Both the position numbers and the translations under genes were made by a program. Positions 36,973 through 47,413 of a stretch of 64,000 nt of DNA are shown here, one piece after another. Below the pieces are notes generated by a model. That model saw only the letters and a program-made list of their open reading frames with translations. It did no database searches and was not told where the DNA came from. Every line of letters starts with the position of its first letter. The stretch's first letter is position 1. This DNA is from Alphaproteobacteria bacterium (GTDB taxonomy: Bacteria > Pseudomonadota > Alphaproteobacteria > UBA6615), in assembly GCA_028279245.1 (NCBI GenBank), contig JANQOE010000112.1, forward strand, positions 1 to 64,000. The letters are read 5' to 3'.

Positions 36973-38595
36973 CTATCGCTGCTGCAGGCGCCACCGGGCG
37001 ATTGTGTCGGCGATCAAGGCCCGCGTATCCGCCTCGGACCGCCACGCGTCCGAGAACGCAGCGGAACTACTGCGCGGCTGGTATTGCGATGCGAGTTCGT
37101 TGAACCGCAACCGCATCGGCACGCTGACCCCCTCGCCAACCACCACCGCGTCCCGCGTCCGCAGTGAGGCAAGCGCCCCGAGAAAGCCCTTGGCGCTCTC
37201 CGGCAACGCGCGGCTGACGAAGTCCTGGTCCTGATCGTTGCTCATCCGCAGCGCAAACAGCGTGTTGCACTGGGAGAGGATACTGCTCGACAGCTCCGAC
37301 GGCCGTTGGCTCACCAGGCACAGGGAAACCCCGTACTTGCGGCCTTCCTTGGCGATCTGCGAGATCACCCGGCGGGTCGGGTTGAAGCCAAGGCTCTCGT
37401 CGCTCGGCACGTAGCGCTGCGCCTCCTCGCACACCAGCAGCACCGGCGTCGCGTTGTCCCGCGCGCTCCAGACCGCGAAGTCGAAGATCATCCGGCACAA
37501 CACCGACACCACCACATCGACGATTTCCGACGGCACACCGGACAAGTCGACCACCGTCAGCGGCTTCCCGTCGACCGGGATACGCAGGATCCGCGCCAGG
37601 ATGTCCGCCAGATTGTCCCGCACCACCAGACCGGAGAACATGAACCCATAGCGCCGGTCCGCCTTCAGCGACTCGATCCGCGCCTTCAGCCGCAGATACG
37701 GCACCGAATTCTCCGGCTTATCGAGCTGCCCCATCGCCTCGTCGAGGATCCGCATCAGGTCGCCCAGCCGATACGGCACCGGCGTATCAACCGTAATGTG
37801 CTCGACCGAAGCGCCATCCCCGGCAAACTTGATCTTCGCGGCGACGATCGCCTCTTTCAGGATCGCTGCCTGGGTCACCGTGTCGGCACCACGGTCACCG
37901 ATCAGCACCTGCACGACCTCTTCGAAGTTCAGCAGCCAATAGGGCAGTTGCAGATCCTCGGGGCTCACCCCCTCCGCCCGGTCGGCAAAGGCCTGCGAAT
38001 ACTCGTTATGGGGATCGAGCAGAACGATGTGGCCGCTTGGATGTTCGGCCAGGATTGCGCGCAGGATCAGCGCGAGCGCGCATGACTTGCCGACGCCGGT
38101 GGTTCCCAGCACCGCGAAATGCTTGCCCAACAATTCGTCGGTAATCAGATAGGCCGGCACCTGATCGTCTTGAAATAGCGCGCCCACACAAACATTCGTC
38201 TCCGACGGCCGCGCATAGACCTGCGCCAAGTCGCTGCGCACGGCGAGATGGATCGGCGCGCCGAGCGTCGGATAGTCGGAAACACCGCGCTGGAAACTCA
38301 AGGTCTCGCTCTCGATGCCCGCCCCGACAGCCTCGCCCAATAACTCAATCTCGACGAACTGCTTTTCGCCGTCGCCCCGATCAAGCACGGGATCATCGAC
38401 GCCCAACGCGCTCACAACACCAAACAGCACCGACCGGGGCGTGGCGATCTTCAGCAATCCACCGATTCGCACCGTGCTGTTCGCCGAGTCGCTTGCGCTG
38501 ATATCGAGCAACCCCCGGGCTGTCGATCCTGAGATGGAAACCACGCGTCCCACGCGAACCGCTTGATCCACTGAGATATTCTGACCATCCGGCAT
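36973..38595 (-). CDS. HerA/VirB4-like ATPase (DUF87)
   Basis: The protein has 540 residues. An N-terminal beta-barrel-like domain (to about 140) precedes the RecA-like ATPase: Walker A 'VLGTTGVGKS' at about 162-171, 'HIVLLDPHNEY', Walker B region 'PVLLVCEEAQRYVP', and a sensor-like 'LCLVSQRPSELSS'. HerA helicases pair with the nuclease NurA in DNA end resection or act in defence systems. No NurA or other nuclease lies next to it here, so it looks like an orphan. The 288-base gap upstream holds a small GTTCCG/CGGAAC inverted repeat (38652-38670) and no gene. Confidence 0.88.
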   Translation of the reverse strand: MPDGQNISVDQAVRVGRVVSISGSTARGLLDISASDSANSTVRIGGLLKIATPRSVLFGVVSALGVDDPVLDRGDGEKQFVEIELLGEAVGAGIESETLSFQRGVSDYPTLGAPIHLAVRSDLAQVYARPSETNVCVGALFQDDQVPAYLITDELLGKHFAVLGTTGVGKSCALALILRAILAEHPSGHIVLLDPHNEYSQAFADRAEGVSPEDLQLPYWLLNFEEVVQVLIGDRGADTVTQAAILKEAIVAAKIKFAGDGASVEHITVDTPVPYRLGDLMRILDEAMGQLDKPENSVPYLRLKARIESLKADRRYGFMFSGLVVRDNLADILARILRIPVDGKPLTVVDLSGVPSEIVDVVVSVLCRMIFDFAVWSARDNATPVLLVCEEAQRYVPSDESLGFNPTRRVISQIAKEGRKYGVSLCLVSQRPSELSSSILSQCNTLFALRMSNDQDQDFVSRALPESAKGFLGALASLRTRDAVVVGEGVSVPMRLRFNELASQYQPRSSSAAFSDAWRSEADTRALIADTIARWRLQQR

Positions 38596-38883
38596 AGCGA
38601 ACCCAATGAGATGAGGGGCGACGCCTTGGTCAGTAAATCAAAATGCTTTCAGTTCCGTTTGTTGCGGAACAGTCATTACGTCGAATAACACATTGATTTT
38701 GCATGGAGTTCGTGGGATTCGCTCGAAAACCAGCGAAAAACAACGCTCTAGCAATGGCTTAAGGAACACCTTCCAACCAAGAAGCCAAGCAGTCCGGGAA
38801 TCTCACGGCAAAACCGCACCCAAGTCATAAGACCAGCCAACCGATCCTCGAAAAGCGCTACCGGCCCCCATCCACCAGCCCTT

Positions 38884-40569
38884 ATGTTCCGTCTCGTGGA
38901 TAGCGAGATGCTCGATTTTCCAGAGTCGGTCGCCGGCACCAACCTATTCGACGTGGACGCCAATCTGCGGGCTCTGCTGGCGCGCCGGTCCCCCGACATG
39001 CTCGCGAAACATGGGGAGCGCCTGTCCGATTTCGGCGCTTGGGTCGGCGGAGCCCTCGATGAGCAAGCCACCTATACCGACCGCTACGCCCCACCCCAAT
39101 TGGAAACCCACGGCACTGACAGCCGTCCCCTCGGCCGCGTGGTGCTCAACCCGCTCTATCAACAGGCCCATGCCGAAGCATACGAACGCGGCGTCATCGG
39201 TCTCGCCTTCACCGGGCGCGCCCCCCACCTGCTGTCCTTCACGATGGGCTACCTCCTGTCCCAGACCGACATCTCCATCCACTGCCCCGTCACCATGACC
39301 GGCGCCGTCGCCTACGTGCTGGACCGGCTCGCGCCCAGTGCCGTGCGCGACGTGTATCTGCCGGAGCTGATCCGCATGGACGGCAAGGCTCTAAGCGGCG
39401 GCACCTGGGCAACCGAGCACCATGGCGGTTCCGACGTCGGCGCCACCACGACCGAAGCCCGCCCGGACGGCGACGCCTGGCGCCTGAATGGCTTGAAGTG
39501 GTTCACCAGCAACGCCGGTTCCGGCATCGCGGTCGCCACCGCGCGCCCCACCGGCGCCCCAAGCGGCAGCAAGGGACTGGGACTCTATCTGATCCCGGAC
39601 CGCCTGCCGAACGGCAAGAGCAATGCTCACTGGGTCCGGCGGCTCAAAGACAAACTCGGCACCCGCGGCCTGGCGACCGGCGAGATCGAACTGAACGGCA
39701 CCTGGGCGCTCGAAATCGCCCCCCCGCCCCATGGTCTGAAAGCCATGATGGAGGCGTTGGAGTACAGCCGCATCCACAACGCCGTCGCCGCCTGCGGCGC
39801 CCATCGCCGTGCCTTCCTGGAGACGATGTGCTGGGCTACCCACCGCCAGGCGTTCGGCGGCCCCATTGCTGACTTCCCGATGGTGCGCGATCTGGCCCTG
39901 GACACGCTGGCGGATCTGGAGGCCGGCATGGCCCTCGCCTTCGAAGCCGCCGCCACTTTCGACCAGGCGCTTGATGACGATGAAGCGCGCCCGTGGCTGC
40001 GCCTGACCACCGCCCTCGCCAAGTATCTCACTGCTGAATACGTCAACCAGGCGACGACCCGCGCCGTCGAAACAGTTGGCGGCAACGGCTACACCGAGGA
40101 ATGGCCAACCGCCCGCCTGCTCCGCGATGCACTTGTCTTGTCGGTGTGGGAGGGCCCGGCCAACATCCAGGCTCTCGAACTCCTCCGCATGGTCGCCGGC
40201 AAGGTGCCGGGCAACCAGCTTTTCGTGGCCCGCATCCGCGAGACGCTAGGCCGGCTGCCGCCGGAACTCGACGGCGCGGCCCAAACCCTCAGGCGCACCC
40301 TCGAAGACTGTGAGAACACCTTCGCCCATCTCCGCCAGGCACCGGCCGAGGGACCGCTGCATGCGCGCCGCCTGCTCGACACCATGGCGCGTCTGCTCAG
40401 CGCATGTCTGCTAATCGATGAAGCCGCCACCGACATGGATCGCCGCAAAGCGCTGATCGCCGCCAGATACGTCAACAATCGGCTTGCCGGTCGGCAGAGT
40501 GTTGTCGCCTATGACCCGCTGCAAGACAGGTTTCCGGCGGCCGTGATGTACCAGCCGATTCCTGCCTAG
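38884..40569 (+). CDS. AidB-like acyl-CoA dehydrogenase family protein
   Basis: The protein has 561 residues. 'CPVTMTGAVAYVLDRL', 'EHHGGSDVGATTTEAR', 'LKWFTSNAGSG', 'RLKDKLGTRGLATGEIEL' and 'GGNGYTEEWPTARLLRD' line up with Escherichia coli AidB by memory, including the AidB-specific N-terminal region. AidB binds FAD and DNA and is part of the adaptive response to alkylation, but many homologues are ordinary flavin dehydrogenases. No alkylation-repair gene (ada, alkA, alkB) is adjacent. The stop overlaps that of the convergent PhyH gene. Confidence 0.88.
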   Translation: MFRLVDSEMLDFPESVAGTNLFDVDANLRALLARRSPDMLAKHGERLSDFGAWVGGALDEQATYTDRYAPPQLETHGTDSRPLGRVVLNPLYQQAHAEAYERGVIGLAFTGRAPHLLSFTMGYLLSQTDISIHCPVTMTGAVAYVLDRLAPSAVRDVYLPELIRMDGKALSGGTWATEHHGGSDVGATTTEARPDGDAWRLNGLKWFTSNAGSGIAVATARPTGAPSGSKGLGLYLIPDRLPNGKSNAHWVRRLKDKLGTRGLATGEIELNGTWALEIAPPPHGLKAMMEALEYSRIHNAVAACGAHRRAFLETMCWATHRQAFGGPIADFPMVRDLALDTLADLEAGMALAFEAAATFDQALDDDEARPWLRLTTALAKYLTAEYVNQATTRAVETVGGNGYTEEWPTARLLRDALVLSVWEGPANIQALELLRMVAGKVPGNQLFVARIRETLGRLPPELDGAAQTLRRTLEDCENTFAHLRQAPAEGPLHARRLLDTMARLLSACLLIDEAATDMDRRKALIAARYVNNRLAGRQSVVAYDPLQDRFPAAVMYQPIPA

Positions 40570-41360
40570 GCGGCTACCGGCGCATCGGCCAAGCTATCGA
40601 GACAGTCGTCATCCAAGGGTTGGATCGCGGAGAAATCGCGGTGAGCGACCCATTCGGGACGTTTGAACAGGCGAATGTGATTGTCCACATGGCAAAGCGA
40701 CAAGTAGACGATCGTTCGTCCGAACGGCGAGATGTTCGGCGGACTCGCGTGCACGATCAGCGATGAGAACACCAACATGCTGCCGGCAGGACCGGTCGGC
40801 GCGACACAACCGCCGCGTTCCGCCAGCCGTGTCACGGTCTCCCGATCGAGCGTCCACAGCGGATAGCTGGTGGTCTCAAGATCATGCCCGGCGTCCAGCA
40901 CACCGTGCTTGTGGCTGCCGGGGATCAGCAGCAAGGGCCCGTTCGCCGCAGTGACCTCGTCCAGGAAGACGGCGATATTCATCGCGCGCGGCTCCGGCAT
41001 CCCATCGTCGCGGTGCCATGTCCCGAAGTCCTGATGCCACTGCCAGACATCGCCATCAAAGGCGGCCTTCGCGTTCACCTTGAACTGATGCATGTAAACC
41101 GGTCCATCGACCAGTCGCATGACTGGCTCAATCAAACGCGGATGCGCACCCAGGCGGCGAAAGCCCTCGTTGTAGGTGTGCGCCGCAAACGCGGTCCGCG
41201 CCACGCCGGAACTCTCGCGCCAGACCTCCGGTCTTTCGAGCCCATAGACCACGTCGGCCTCGCGCCGCAGCACGGCGGCTTCACGCGGCGTGAACCGACC
41301 CGGAAAGAAGAGAAAGCCATCCCGATGGAATGTATCCAATTCGGCCGATGTAAGAGTCAT
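40566..41360 (-). CDS. Phytanoyl-CoA dioxygenase (PhyH) family protein
   Basis: The protein has 264 residues. 'ELDTFHRDGFLFFPGRFTP' is the usual PhyH N-terminus. The Fe(II) ligands appear as His-x-Asp in 'WQWHQDFGTW' and the distal His in 'LIVHASPPN', with the 2-oxoglutarate Arg expected a little downstream ('FGRTIVYLS'). It hydroxylates an unidentified substrate using O2 and 2-oxoglutarate. It overlaps the AidB-like gene by 4 bases (shared CTAG). Confidence 0.9.
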   Translation of the reverse strand: MTLTSAELDTFHRDGFLFFPGRFTPREAAVLRREADVVYGLERPEVWRESSGVARTAFAAHTYNEGFRRLGAHPRLIEPVMRLVDGPVYMHQFKVNAKAAFDGDVWQWHQDFGTWHRDDGMPEPRAMNIAVFLDEVTAANGPLLLIPGSHKHGVLDAGHDLETTSYPLWTLDRETVTRLAERGGCVAPTGPAGSMLVFSSLIVHASPPNISPFGRTIVYLSLCHVDNHIRLFKRPEWVAHRDFSAIQPLDDDCLDSLADAPVAA

Positions 41361-41585
41361 GACTGCCTCGTCATTGCCGGCACAATCAGACTAGCACTGC
41401 ATAAGTAGTAACTGACGTTCCAGCGGAGAGAAACCTCTCGCCTACTACAGGCGCAGTGGGCGCGCCGTCTCTCTCCCACGAGCTCGCAGCGGACATAGTC
41501 TTTCTTGCCAAATTGATCGGCGCCGGACGAACTGGCATCATGCTTGGCAAACGGCAAGAGAAGACCGTGGTGGGGAGGCACAGCG

Positions 41586-42596
41586 ATGACCGACACAACT
41601 TTGGGCGTGAGGAACAAGCTCGGCGACTGGCGCCCGCCCTACACCCTTGAGGTCCCGGCGCCGATTGCCTGGCCGCCGAAGCCGCGCGCTGTGCTACGCT
41701 GGTTCTTCGGCTTCCCCGGATACCTCTGGCCGTGGAACGCCGCCTACCTCGCGATTGCCACGTTCACCTGGTTCTTCCTCACCCCTTCCCTCGCCAGCAT
41801 GCAAAGCTTCGAGTTGTGGTGGGTCGCCCTCGTCTACGGCCGCAATCTCGGCTTGGCGGTGCTCATCTACGGCGCCTGGCACCTGTATCTCTACATCTTC
41901 AGGATGCAAGGCGACGACTTCAAATACACGACCCGGCGCCAGGACAAACACAACAAGATCTTCACCTTCAACAACCAGGTCCACGACAACATGTTCTGGA
42001 CCCTCGGCAGCGGCGTGGCGCTGTGGACCGCCTACGAAGTCGTCACCCTATGGGCCTACGCCAACGGCCTATTGCCCTTCATCAATTGGGAAACCAACCC
42101 CGTCTGGTTCGTCGTCTTGCTGGTGCTGATCCCGGCATTCCGCGACATCCACTTCTACCTGCTGCATCGCCTGCTGCACTGGCGGCCGTTGTACGAGTAC
42201 GCGCACAAGCTGCACCATCGGAACGTCAATCCCGGCCCATGGTCCGGCATCTCGATGCACCCGTTCGAGCATTTCCTCTATTTCTCGGGCGTGATCCTGC
42301 ATTGGGTTGTGGCATCCCACCCGATCCATGCCTTGTTCCACCTGCAACATGCCGCCCTCTCGCCACCCCAAGGCCACACCGGCTTTGAGAGCGTGTCCTA
42401 CAAGGGCAAAAGCATCTCGGTCGGCACCTACGGCCACTACCTCCACCACAAGTATTTCGAGTGCAACTACAGCGGCGACGGCTTCCCGGTGTTCGACATT
42501 CTGTTTGGGACCTGGCACGACGGCTCGGACGAAGCCCATGCCCGCATGAACAAGCGGCTTCAGGAGCGCCAATGGGCCAAGCGTGCGGCCACCTGA
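41586..42596 (+). CDS. Fatty acid hydroxylase / sterol desaturase family membrane protein
   Basis: From the ATG at 41586 (GGGGAGG seven bases upstream) the protein has 336 residues. The di-iron histidine motifs are 'HRLLHW', 'HKLHHRNVNP', 'HPFEHFLYF' and 'HHKYFECN', within four or so hydrophobic segments. Members hydroxylate or desaturate lipids in the membrane. The PhyH oxygenase gene lies divergently next to it, so both could act on lipids or their breakdown products. The 225-base upstream gap shows no other gene. Confidence 0.9.
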   Translation: MTDTTLGVRNKLGDWRPPYTLEVPAPIAWPPKPRAVLRWFFGFPGYLWPWNAAYLAIATFTWFFLTPSLASMQSFELWWVALVYGRNLGLAVLIYGAWHLYLYIFRMQGDDFKYTTRRQDKHNKIFTFNNQVHDNMFWTLGSGVALWTAYEVVTLWAYANGLLPFINWETNPVWFVVLLVLIPAFRDIHFYLLHRLLHWRPLYEYAHKLHHRNVNPGPWSGISMHPFEHFLYFSGVILHWVVASHPIHALFHLQHAALSPPQGHTGFESVSYKGKSISVGTYGHYLHHKYFECNYSGDGFPVFDILFGTWHDGSDEAHARMNKRLQERQWAKRAAT

Positions 42597-42718
42597 CCGC
42601 TCCTGCTGGGAGACAGCCGCCGGGTCCCTTCATTGACGGCGCCGACGTGCTAGGCTAGCCACCGACAACTCGATAAGACCCAGTCCAACAAGCAACAAAC
42701 TAAGTGTGGAGGAAGTTT

Positions 42719-43759
42719 ATGCGACATATTTCGCTTGTCAGCCTGACGGCCGGTGCGGCTTTGCTGGCATCGGGGGCGGCATTCGCCCAGACGATCACCC
42801 CGAAGCCCGGCGAATCGGCCGACCTCGTGCTGCTGCCCAAGTTCCTCGGCATTCTCCCTTTCGATCAAGCCAATCAAGGTGCGCAGGAGGCCCACGCCGA
42901 ACTGCAGAATCCGGGTGAGCTGCTGTATGTCGGTCCGACCCCCGAAAACAGCGTCGCCGGTCAGATTGAGATCGTGACCACCGCAGCCACCCAAGGCCAG
43001 GCGGGCGTCATGCTGTCCAACAACTCCGGCGACCAGATCGTCCCGGCTGCCAAGGCCGCCATGGAGGCCGGCGTCAAGATGGTCACCTGGGATTCACCGA
43101 TCCCGTCGGCCGAAGGCGAAGTCCTGTTCGTCGCCCAAGTCGACTTCAACGACATCGGCGTGGTCATGGCCGACATGGCCCACAGCATCCTCGGTGGCGA
43201 AGGCAAGTTTGCGGTCCTCTCGGCAACACCGGATGCCGCGAACCAGAACGCCTGGATCGCTGCGATGGAAACCGCGTTGCAGGACAGCAAGTACGCCAAT
43301 ATCGAGCTGCTCGACACCGTCTACGGCGACGACCAGTCGGAGCTTAGCTACAATCGTGCGCTGGCGTTGGTCGACAAGTACCCGGACATGGAACTGATCA
43401 TGGCCCCGACCTCGGTCGGCATTCAGGCCGCCGCCAAGGCCATGCAGGACGAAGGCCTGTGCGACACGGTGAAGATCAGCGGCCTCGGCGTTCCGGCCGA
43501 GATGGTGTCCTACACTCTGAACGGCTGCGCCCCTGAGTTCGCGCTCTGGGACTTCGTCGACCTCGGCTACCTCACCTACTACACGACCTACCTGATCGCC
43601 ACGGGGCAGATGCAGGGCGAGGTTGGTGAGACCTTCGAAGCCGGCCGCATGGGCACCTACACCATCGAGAAGGATCCGACCCGCGACGCCGGCAACCGCG
43701 TCCTGATGGGTCCGTTCACGGTCTACACGAAGGACAACGTCGAGGCCGCCGCGCAATAG
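42719..43759 (+). CDS. Sugar ABC transporter substrate-binding protein (rhamnose RhaS-like, CUT2)
   Basis: The ATG at 42719 follows GGAGGA by about five bases, giving 346 residues with a signal peptide ([24 protein letters not shown]). It is a periplasmic type I binding protein with '[16 protein letters not shown]', '[16 protein letters not shown]' and '[25 protein letters not shown]', resembling rhamnose and AI-2 (LsrB) binding proteins. It is the first gene of a complete CUT2 transporter. The substrate is not proven. Confidence 0.9.
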   Translation: MRHISLVSLTAGAALLASGAAFAQTITPKPGESADLVLLPKFLGILPFDQANQGAQEAHAELQNPGELLYVGPTPENSVAGQIEIVTTAATQGQAGVMLSNNSGDQIVPAAKAAMEAGVKMVTWDSPIPSAEGEVLFVAQVDFNDIGVVMADMAHSILGGEGKFAVLSATPDAANQNAWIAAMETALQDSKYANIELLDTVYGDDQSELSYNRALALVDKYPDMELIMAPTSVGIQAAAKAMQDEGLCDTVKISGLGVPAEMVSYTLNGCAPEFALWDFVDLGYLTYYTTYLIATGQMQGEVGETFEAGRMGTYTIEKDPTRDAGNRVLMGPFTVYTKDNVEAAAQ

Positions 43760-43785
43760 CGGCATCGCTTCGGCGACTACCTACC

Positions 43786-43833
43786 GGCGGATTGCCGGAT
43801 CGCGTGCAACAAGACCGCGACCGGCAATCCGCC
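43786..43833 (+). terminator. Strong intercistronic stem-loop between binding-protein and ATPase genes
   Basis: GGCGGATTGCCGG (43786-43798) and CCGGCAATCCGCC (43821-43833) are perfect complements over 13 bases. An inner TCGCG/CGCGA stem adds five more pairs around an 11-base loop. A short T-rich run follows (GCTTCTTT). In transporter operons such hairpins stop most transcripts or protect the upstream mRNA, so that the binding protein is made in excess over the membrane parts. Whether it terminates or only stabilises is not decided here. Confidence 0.75.
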
Positions 43834-43862
43834 GCTTCTTTAGCGGGGGACAAGATCAGCAC

Positions 43863-45371
43863 ATGAAGACGCCGGTCATGGAAATGAAGAGTGTTTCCAA
43901 ACACTTCGCCATGACCGCGGCGCTCAGCAAGGTATCCTTAGCGCTCTACCCCGGTGAGGTGCACGCGCTCGTCGGCGAAAACGGCGCCGGCAAGTCGACC
44001 CTTATCAAGATCATGACCGGCATCCACCGCGCCACCGAGGGCGAAATCCTGCTCGATGGCGACCCGGTCACGATCCAGAACACCCAGCAGGCGCAAGCCC
44101 TCGGCGTCGCCGCCATCTACCAGGAACCGATGGTGTTCCCCGACCTCGACGTCGCCGAGAACATCTTCATCAGCCACCGCGACCTCGGCCCGTTCGTCAA
44201 ATGGCGGGACATGTACGACAACGCCCGCGACATCATCCGCACGCTCGGCGTGACCCTGGATGTCGACATCCCAGCCAGCGGCCTCACCCTGGCGGAACAA
44301 CAGACCGTCGAGATCGCCCGCGCCATTTCGCTGAAGGTCCGCGTCCTCATCATGGACGAACCCACCGCGTCCCTCTCGGCCCACGAAGTCACGCAACTAA
44401 TGAACGTGGTGCGCACCCTGCGGGAGCAAGGTGTGGCCATCCTCTACATCAGCCACCGCCTGGAAGAGGTTTTTGAGATCGCCGACCGCGTCACCGTGCT
44501 CCGCGACGGCCAGCACATCTCCACCAACCCGATCGCCGACGTGACCAGCGACGGCTTGATCCGCGACATGGTCGGGCGCGAAATCGACGACTTCTTCGGC
44601 AAACGAACCAAGCGCACCCGTCAGGACGTGCTGCTTTCCGTCCGTGGCCTGACCAAAGAGAACGTCTTCACCGACATCAACTTCGACATCCACCGCGGCG
44701 AAGTCCTATGCTTCGCCGGCCTGATCGGCGCAAGGCGCACCGATGTCGGCCTCGCCCTGTTCGGTATCGAGCCCGCCGACAGAGGCGAGGTCTCCTTCGA
44801 AGGCCAGCCCGTCGAGATCACCACGCCCGAACAAGCCATTGCGTTGGGCATCGCCTACTCGTCAGAGGATAGGCGCAAACTCGGCCTGGCGATGAGCATG
44901 TCGATCACCGCCAACGCGTCCCTGCCGACCCTGCGCAAATACTTGTCCGGTCTCGGCCTGATCCACCGCAGCGACGAAAGCGCCATGGCCGAGTCCTACC
45001 GGCAGAAGCTCAACATCCGCACGCCGTCGATCCACACCACGGTCGGCACCCTCTCCGGCGGTAACCAGCAGAAGGTGATGTTGAGCAAGTGGCTTAACGT
45101 CAAGCCGAAACTGCTCATCTTCGACGAACCGACCCGCGGCATCGACGTCGGCGCCAAGGCCGAAGTCCACCAGATCGTCAACGAACTCGCCGCGGAGGGC
45201 GTGGCGGTCATCGTCATTTCATCGGACCTGCCCGAGGTTCTGGCCATGGCCGACCGCATCCTCGTCATGCGCGAAGGCCAGCAAATGGGGATCTTCGATG
45301 CGGAGGACGCCACCCAAGAGAACATCATGAGCCTCGCCACCGGCCAAACCACCCTCGCCGCCGCTGGCTGA
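43863..45371 (+). CDS. Sugar ABC transporter ATP-binding protein, double ABC cassette (RhaT/MglA-like)
   Basis: The protein has 502 residues. The first cassette has Walker A '[10 protein letters not shown]', an atypical signature '[15 protein letters not shown]' and Walker B '[10 protein letters not shown]'. The second has a degenerate Walker A region ('[10 protein letters not shown]'), a good signature '[15 protein letters not shown]' and '[13 protein letters not shown]'. This asymmetry is normal for CUT2 ATPases. It drives uptake through the two permeases that follow. Confidence 0.95.
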   Translation: MKTPVMEMKSVSKHFAMTAALSKVSLALYPGEVHALVGENGAGKSTLIKIMTGIHRATEGEILLDGDPVTIQNTQQAQALGVAAIYQEPMVFPDLDVAENIFISHRDLGPFVKWRDMYDNARDIIRTLGVTLDVDIPASGLTLAEQQTVEIARAISLKVRVLIMDEPTASLSAHEVTQLMNVVRTLREQGVAILYISHRLEEVFEIADRVTVLRDGQHISTNPIADVTSDGLIRDMVGREIDDFFGKRTKRTRQDVLLSVRGLTKENVFTDINFDIHRGEVLCFAGLIGARRTDVGLALFGIEPADRGEVSFEGQPVEITTPEQAIALGIAYSSEDRRKLGLAMSMSITANASLPTLRKYLSGLGLIHRSDESAMAESYRQKLNIRTPSIHTTVGTLSGGNQQKVMLSKWLNVKPKLLIFDEPTRGIDVGAKAEVHQIVNELAAEGVAVIVISSDLPEVLAMADRILVMREGQQMGIFDAEDATQENIMSLATGQTTLAAAG

Positions 45372-45375
45372 CCCG

Positions 45376-46422
45376 ATGGATATCAGCAAACTCCACCCCC
45401 AGCTGCTGCGCGTCCTGGCCCTGCTGTTCGTCCTAGTCCTCGTCGTGCTGTTCTTCAGCGTCGTCGTCGACAACTACCTCAACGCGCGCCTGTTCAACCG
45501 CGTCTCCACCAGCGTCGCGATCATCGCCATGATCGCCGTCGGCCAGACCCTGGTGGTTCTGACCCGCAACATCGACCTGTCCGTCGGCTCGATCGTCGGT
45601 TTCACCGCCTATTTCGTCGGCCAACTGCTTGCCGACCATGGCGATCTGCACCCGCTGCTAGCCGTGCTCGCTGCCGTCGGCGTGGGCGGCGTGCTCGGCG
45701 CATTCAACGGCGTCCTTGTCGCCTACGGCCGCGTCCCGGCAATCATCGTCACCCTCGGCACCCTCGCTTTGTTCCGCACCATGCTGGTCGAGTATGCCGA
45801 CGCCGGATCGATCACTACGATCATGCTACCCCCCTGGCTCCTCGAGTTGCCGCGCACCAACATCTTCAGCATCGGCCGCCTCGACTTCCGCCTGACCGTC
45901 GGCATTGCCCTGGTCGTTGTCCTAATCTTCCACCTGATGCTGACCCGCCTGCGTTTCGGCCGACGCCTCTACGCCGTCGGCTCCAACCCGGAAGCCGCAG
46001 TCGTTGCCGGCATTCCGTCCCAGCATGTGGTCTTCTTTGCCTTCGTCCTGTGCGGCGCCCTGGCCGGCCTCGCAGGGTTCATGTTCCTCGCCAAGTTCGG
46101 CAACATCACCGTCGTCGCCGGCTTGGGTCTGGAACTCAGATCCGTCGCCGCGGTCGTGGTCGGCGGCGTCAACATCTTCGGCGGGTCCGGCACCATCTTC
46201 GGTGTGCTGCTCGGCGCGGTCCTGGTCGACCTGATCGACAACAGCCTGATCCGTTGGGCCGCCATCAGTGAGTTCTGGCGCGACGCCCTGTTGGGCATGC
46301 TGATCCTGCTGGCGGTCGCCACCGACACGGTCGTCCTCCGCCAGCTCAACCGCCTCCGCCGCCATCGCGCGACCAAACTAACGGACCAGTCGACGGAACC
46401 CGCTGCGGAGAGCCGCCAATGA
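45376..46422 (+). CDS. Sugar ABC transporter permease (RhaP-like)
   Basis: The protein has 348 residues with about nine membrane segments. The CUT2 permease signature is '[21 protein letters not shown]' and the conserved loop is '[18 protein letters not shown]'. It starts four bases after the ATPase stop. Its stop overlaps the start of the second permease (ATGA). Confidence 0.95.
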   Translation: MDISKLHPQLLRVLALLFVLVLVVLFFSVVVDNYLNARLFNRVSTSVAIIAMIAVGQTLVVLTRNIDLSVGSIVGFTAYFVGQLLADHGDLHPLLAVLAAVGVGGVLGAFNGVLVAYGRVPAIIVTLGTLALFRTMLVEYADAGSITTIMLPPWLLELPRTNIFSIGRLDFRLTVGIALVVVLIFHLMLTRLRFGRRLYAVGSNPEAAVVAGIPSQHVVFFAFVLCGALAGLAGFMFLAKFGNITVVAGLGLELRSVAAVVVGGVNIFGGSGTIFGVLLGAVLVDLIDNSLIRWAAISEFWRDALLGMLILLAVATDTVVLRQLNRLRRHRATKLTDQSTEPAAESRQ

Positions 46423-47402
46423 ACCTCGTCCGCGCCGCTGCCGCCAAGCTCCGCAGTTGGGAGGGCTTTCTCCTTCTCATTCTGATCATCACCGTCATCG
46501 GCAACGCCATTCAATCGCCGGTCTTTCTGACCGTCGGCAATCAGATCAACCTGTTCCAGCTCTCGATCGAAAAGATCATCGTCGCCCTGATGATGACCCT
46601 CATCATCATCAATGCGGAGATCGACCTGTCGGTCGCCTCAATGATGGGCCTGTCGGCCTGTGCCTTCGGCTGGCTATTCCTGCACGGCATCCCGGTGCCC
46701 CTGGCGATGATCGCCGCCATTCTGGTCGGCACCCTCGGCGGCGCGTTCAACGCATTCTGGATCACCCGGGTCGGGATCCCATCCCTGGTGGTGACCCTGG
46801 CGATGCTGATCGGCTTCCGCGGCCTGGCGCGCGTGCTGGTCGAGGACCGCGGGATCACCGGCTTCCCGGAATGGTTCGACGCCATGGGCCAACAGCCGAT
46901 CATCGGCCCATTCCCCCTGGCCCTACTGATCTTCTTCGCGCTGCTGATCCTGCTGATCGTCGTGCTGCACTTCTCCGCATTCGGCCGCTACGTCTATGTC
47001 ATCGGCAACAACGCCCAGATGGCGCGCTACTCCGGTGTCGATATCCTGCGGGTGAAGTCGATACTCTTCATCGCCTCGGGCACGGTCGCCGCCCTCGCCG
47101 GACTGCTATTCGCCGCCCGCGTCGGCGCGGTCCGCGGCGATGTCGCCCTCGGTTTCGAGCTCGACATCATCACCATCGTCCTGCTCGGCGGCGTCAGCAT
47201 CTTCGGCGGGTCGGGCTCGATCTTCGGGGTCCTGTTGTCGATCCTGATCGTGCTCAACCTGCGCAACGGCATGGCCCTCGCCAATATCACCGGCCATTTG
47301 CAGACCGGTGTCATCGGCTCGCTGCTCATTTTGTCGGTACTCATCCCGAACATCCGCCAGCGGATTCGGGACGCATTGGAGCGCTATCAGGCGGCTCGCT
47401 AG
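46419..47402 (+). CDS. Second sugar ABC transporter permease (RhaQ-like)
   Basis: The protein has 327 residues with about nine membrane segments. '[21 protein letters not shown]' and '[18 protein letters not shown]' match the CUT2 permease family. Two different permeases forming a heterodimer is typical of the rhamnose and AI-2 systems. No sugar kinase, mutarotase or regulator follows. The next gene (spoVR) is convergent, 11 bases away. Confidence 0.95.
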   Translation: MNLVRAAAAKLRSWEGFLLLILIITVIGNAIQSPVFLTVGNQINLFQLSIEKIIVALMMTLIIINAEIDLSVASMMGLSACAFGWLFLHGIPVPLAMIAAILVGTLGGAFNAFWITRVGIPSLVVTLAMLIGFRGLARVLVEDRGITGFPEWFDAMGQQPIIGPFPLALLIFFALLILLIVVLHFSAFGRYVYVIGNNAQMARYSGVDILRVKSILFIASGTVAALAGLLFAARVGAVRGDVALGFELDIITIVLLGGVSIFGGSGSIFGVLLSILIVLNLRNGMALANITGHLQTGVIGSLLILSVLIPNIRQRIRDALERYQAAR

Positions 47403-47413
47403 CCACCACGCAC

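Noticed and set aside
43094-43765. 223-residue minus-strand ORF opposite the binding-protein gene
   Set aside because: Shadow of a well-supported gene with a good ribosome site and signal peptide.
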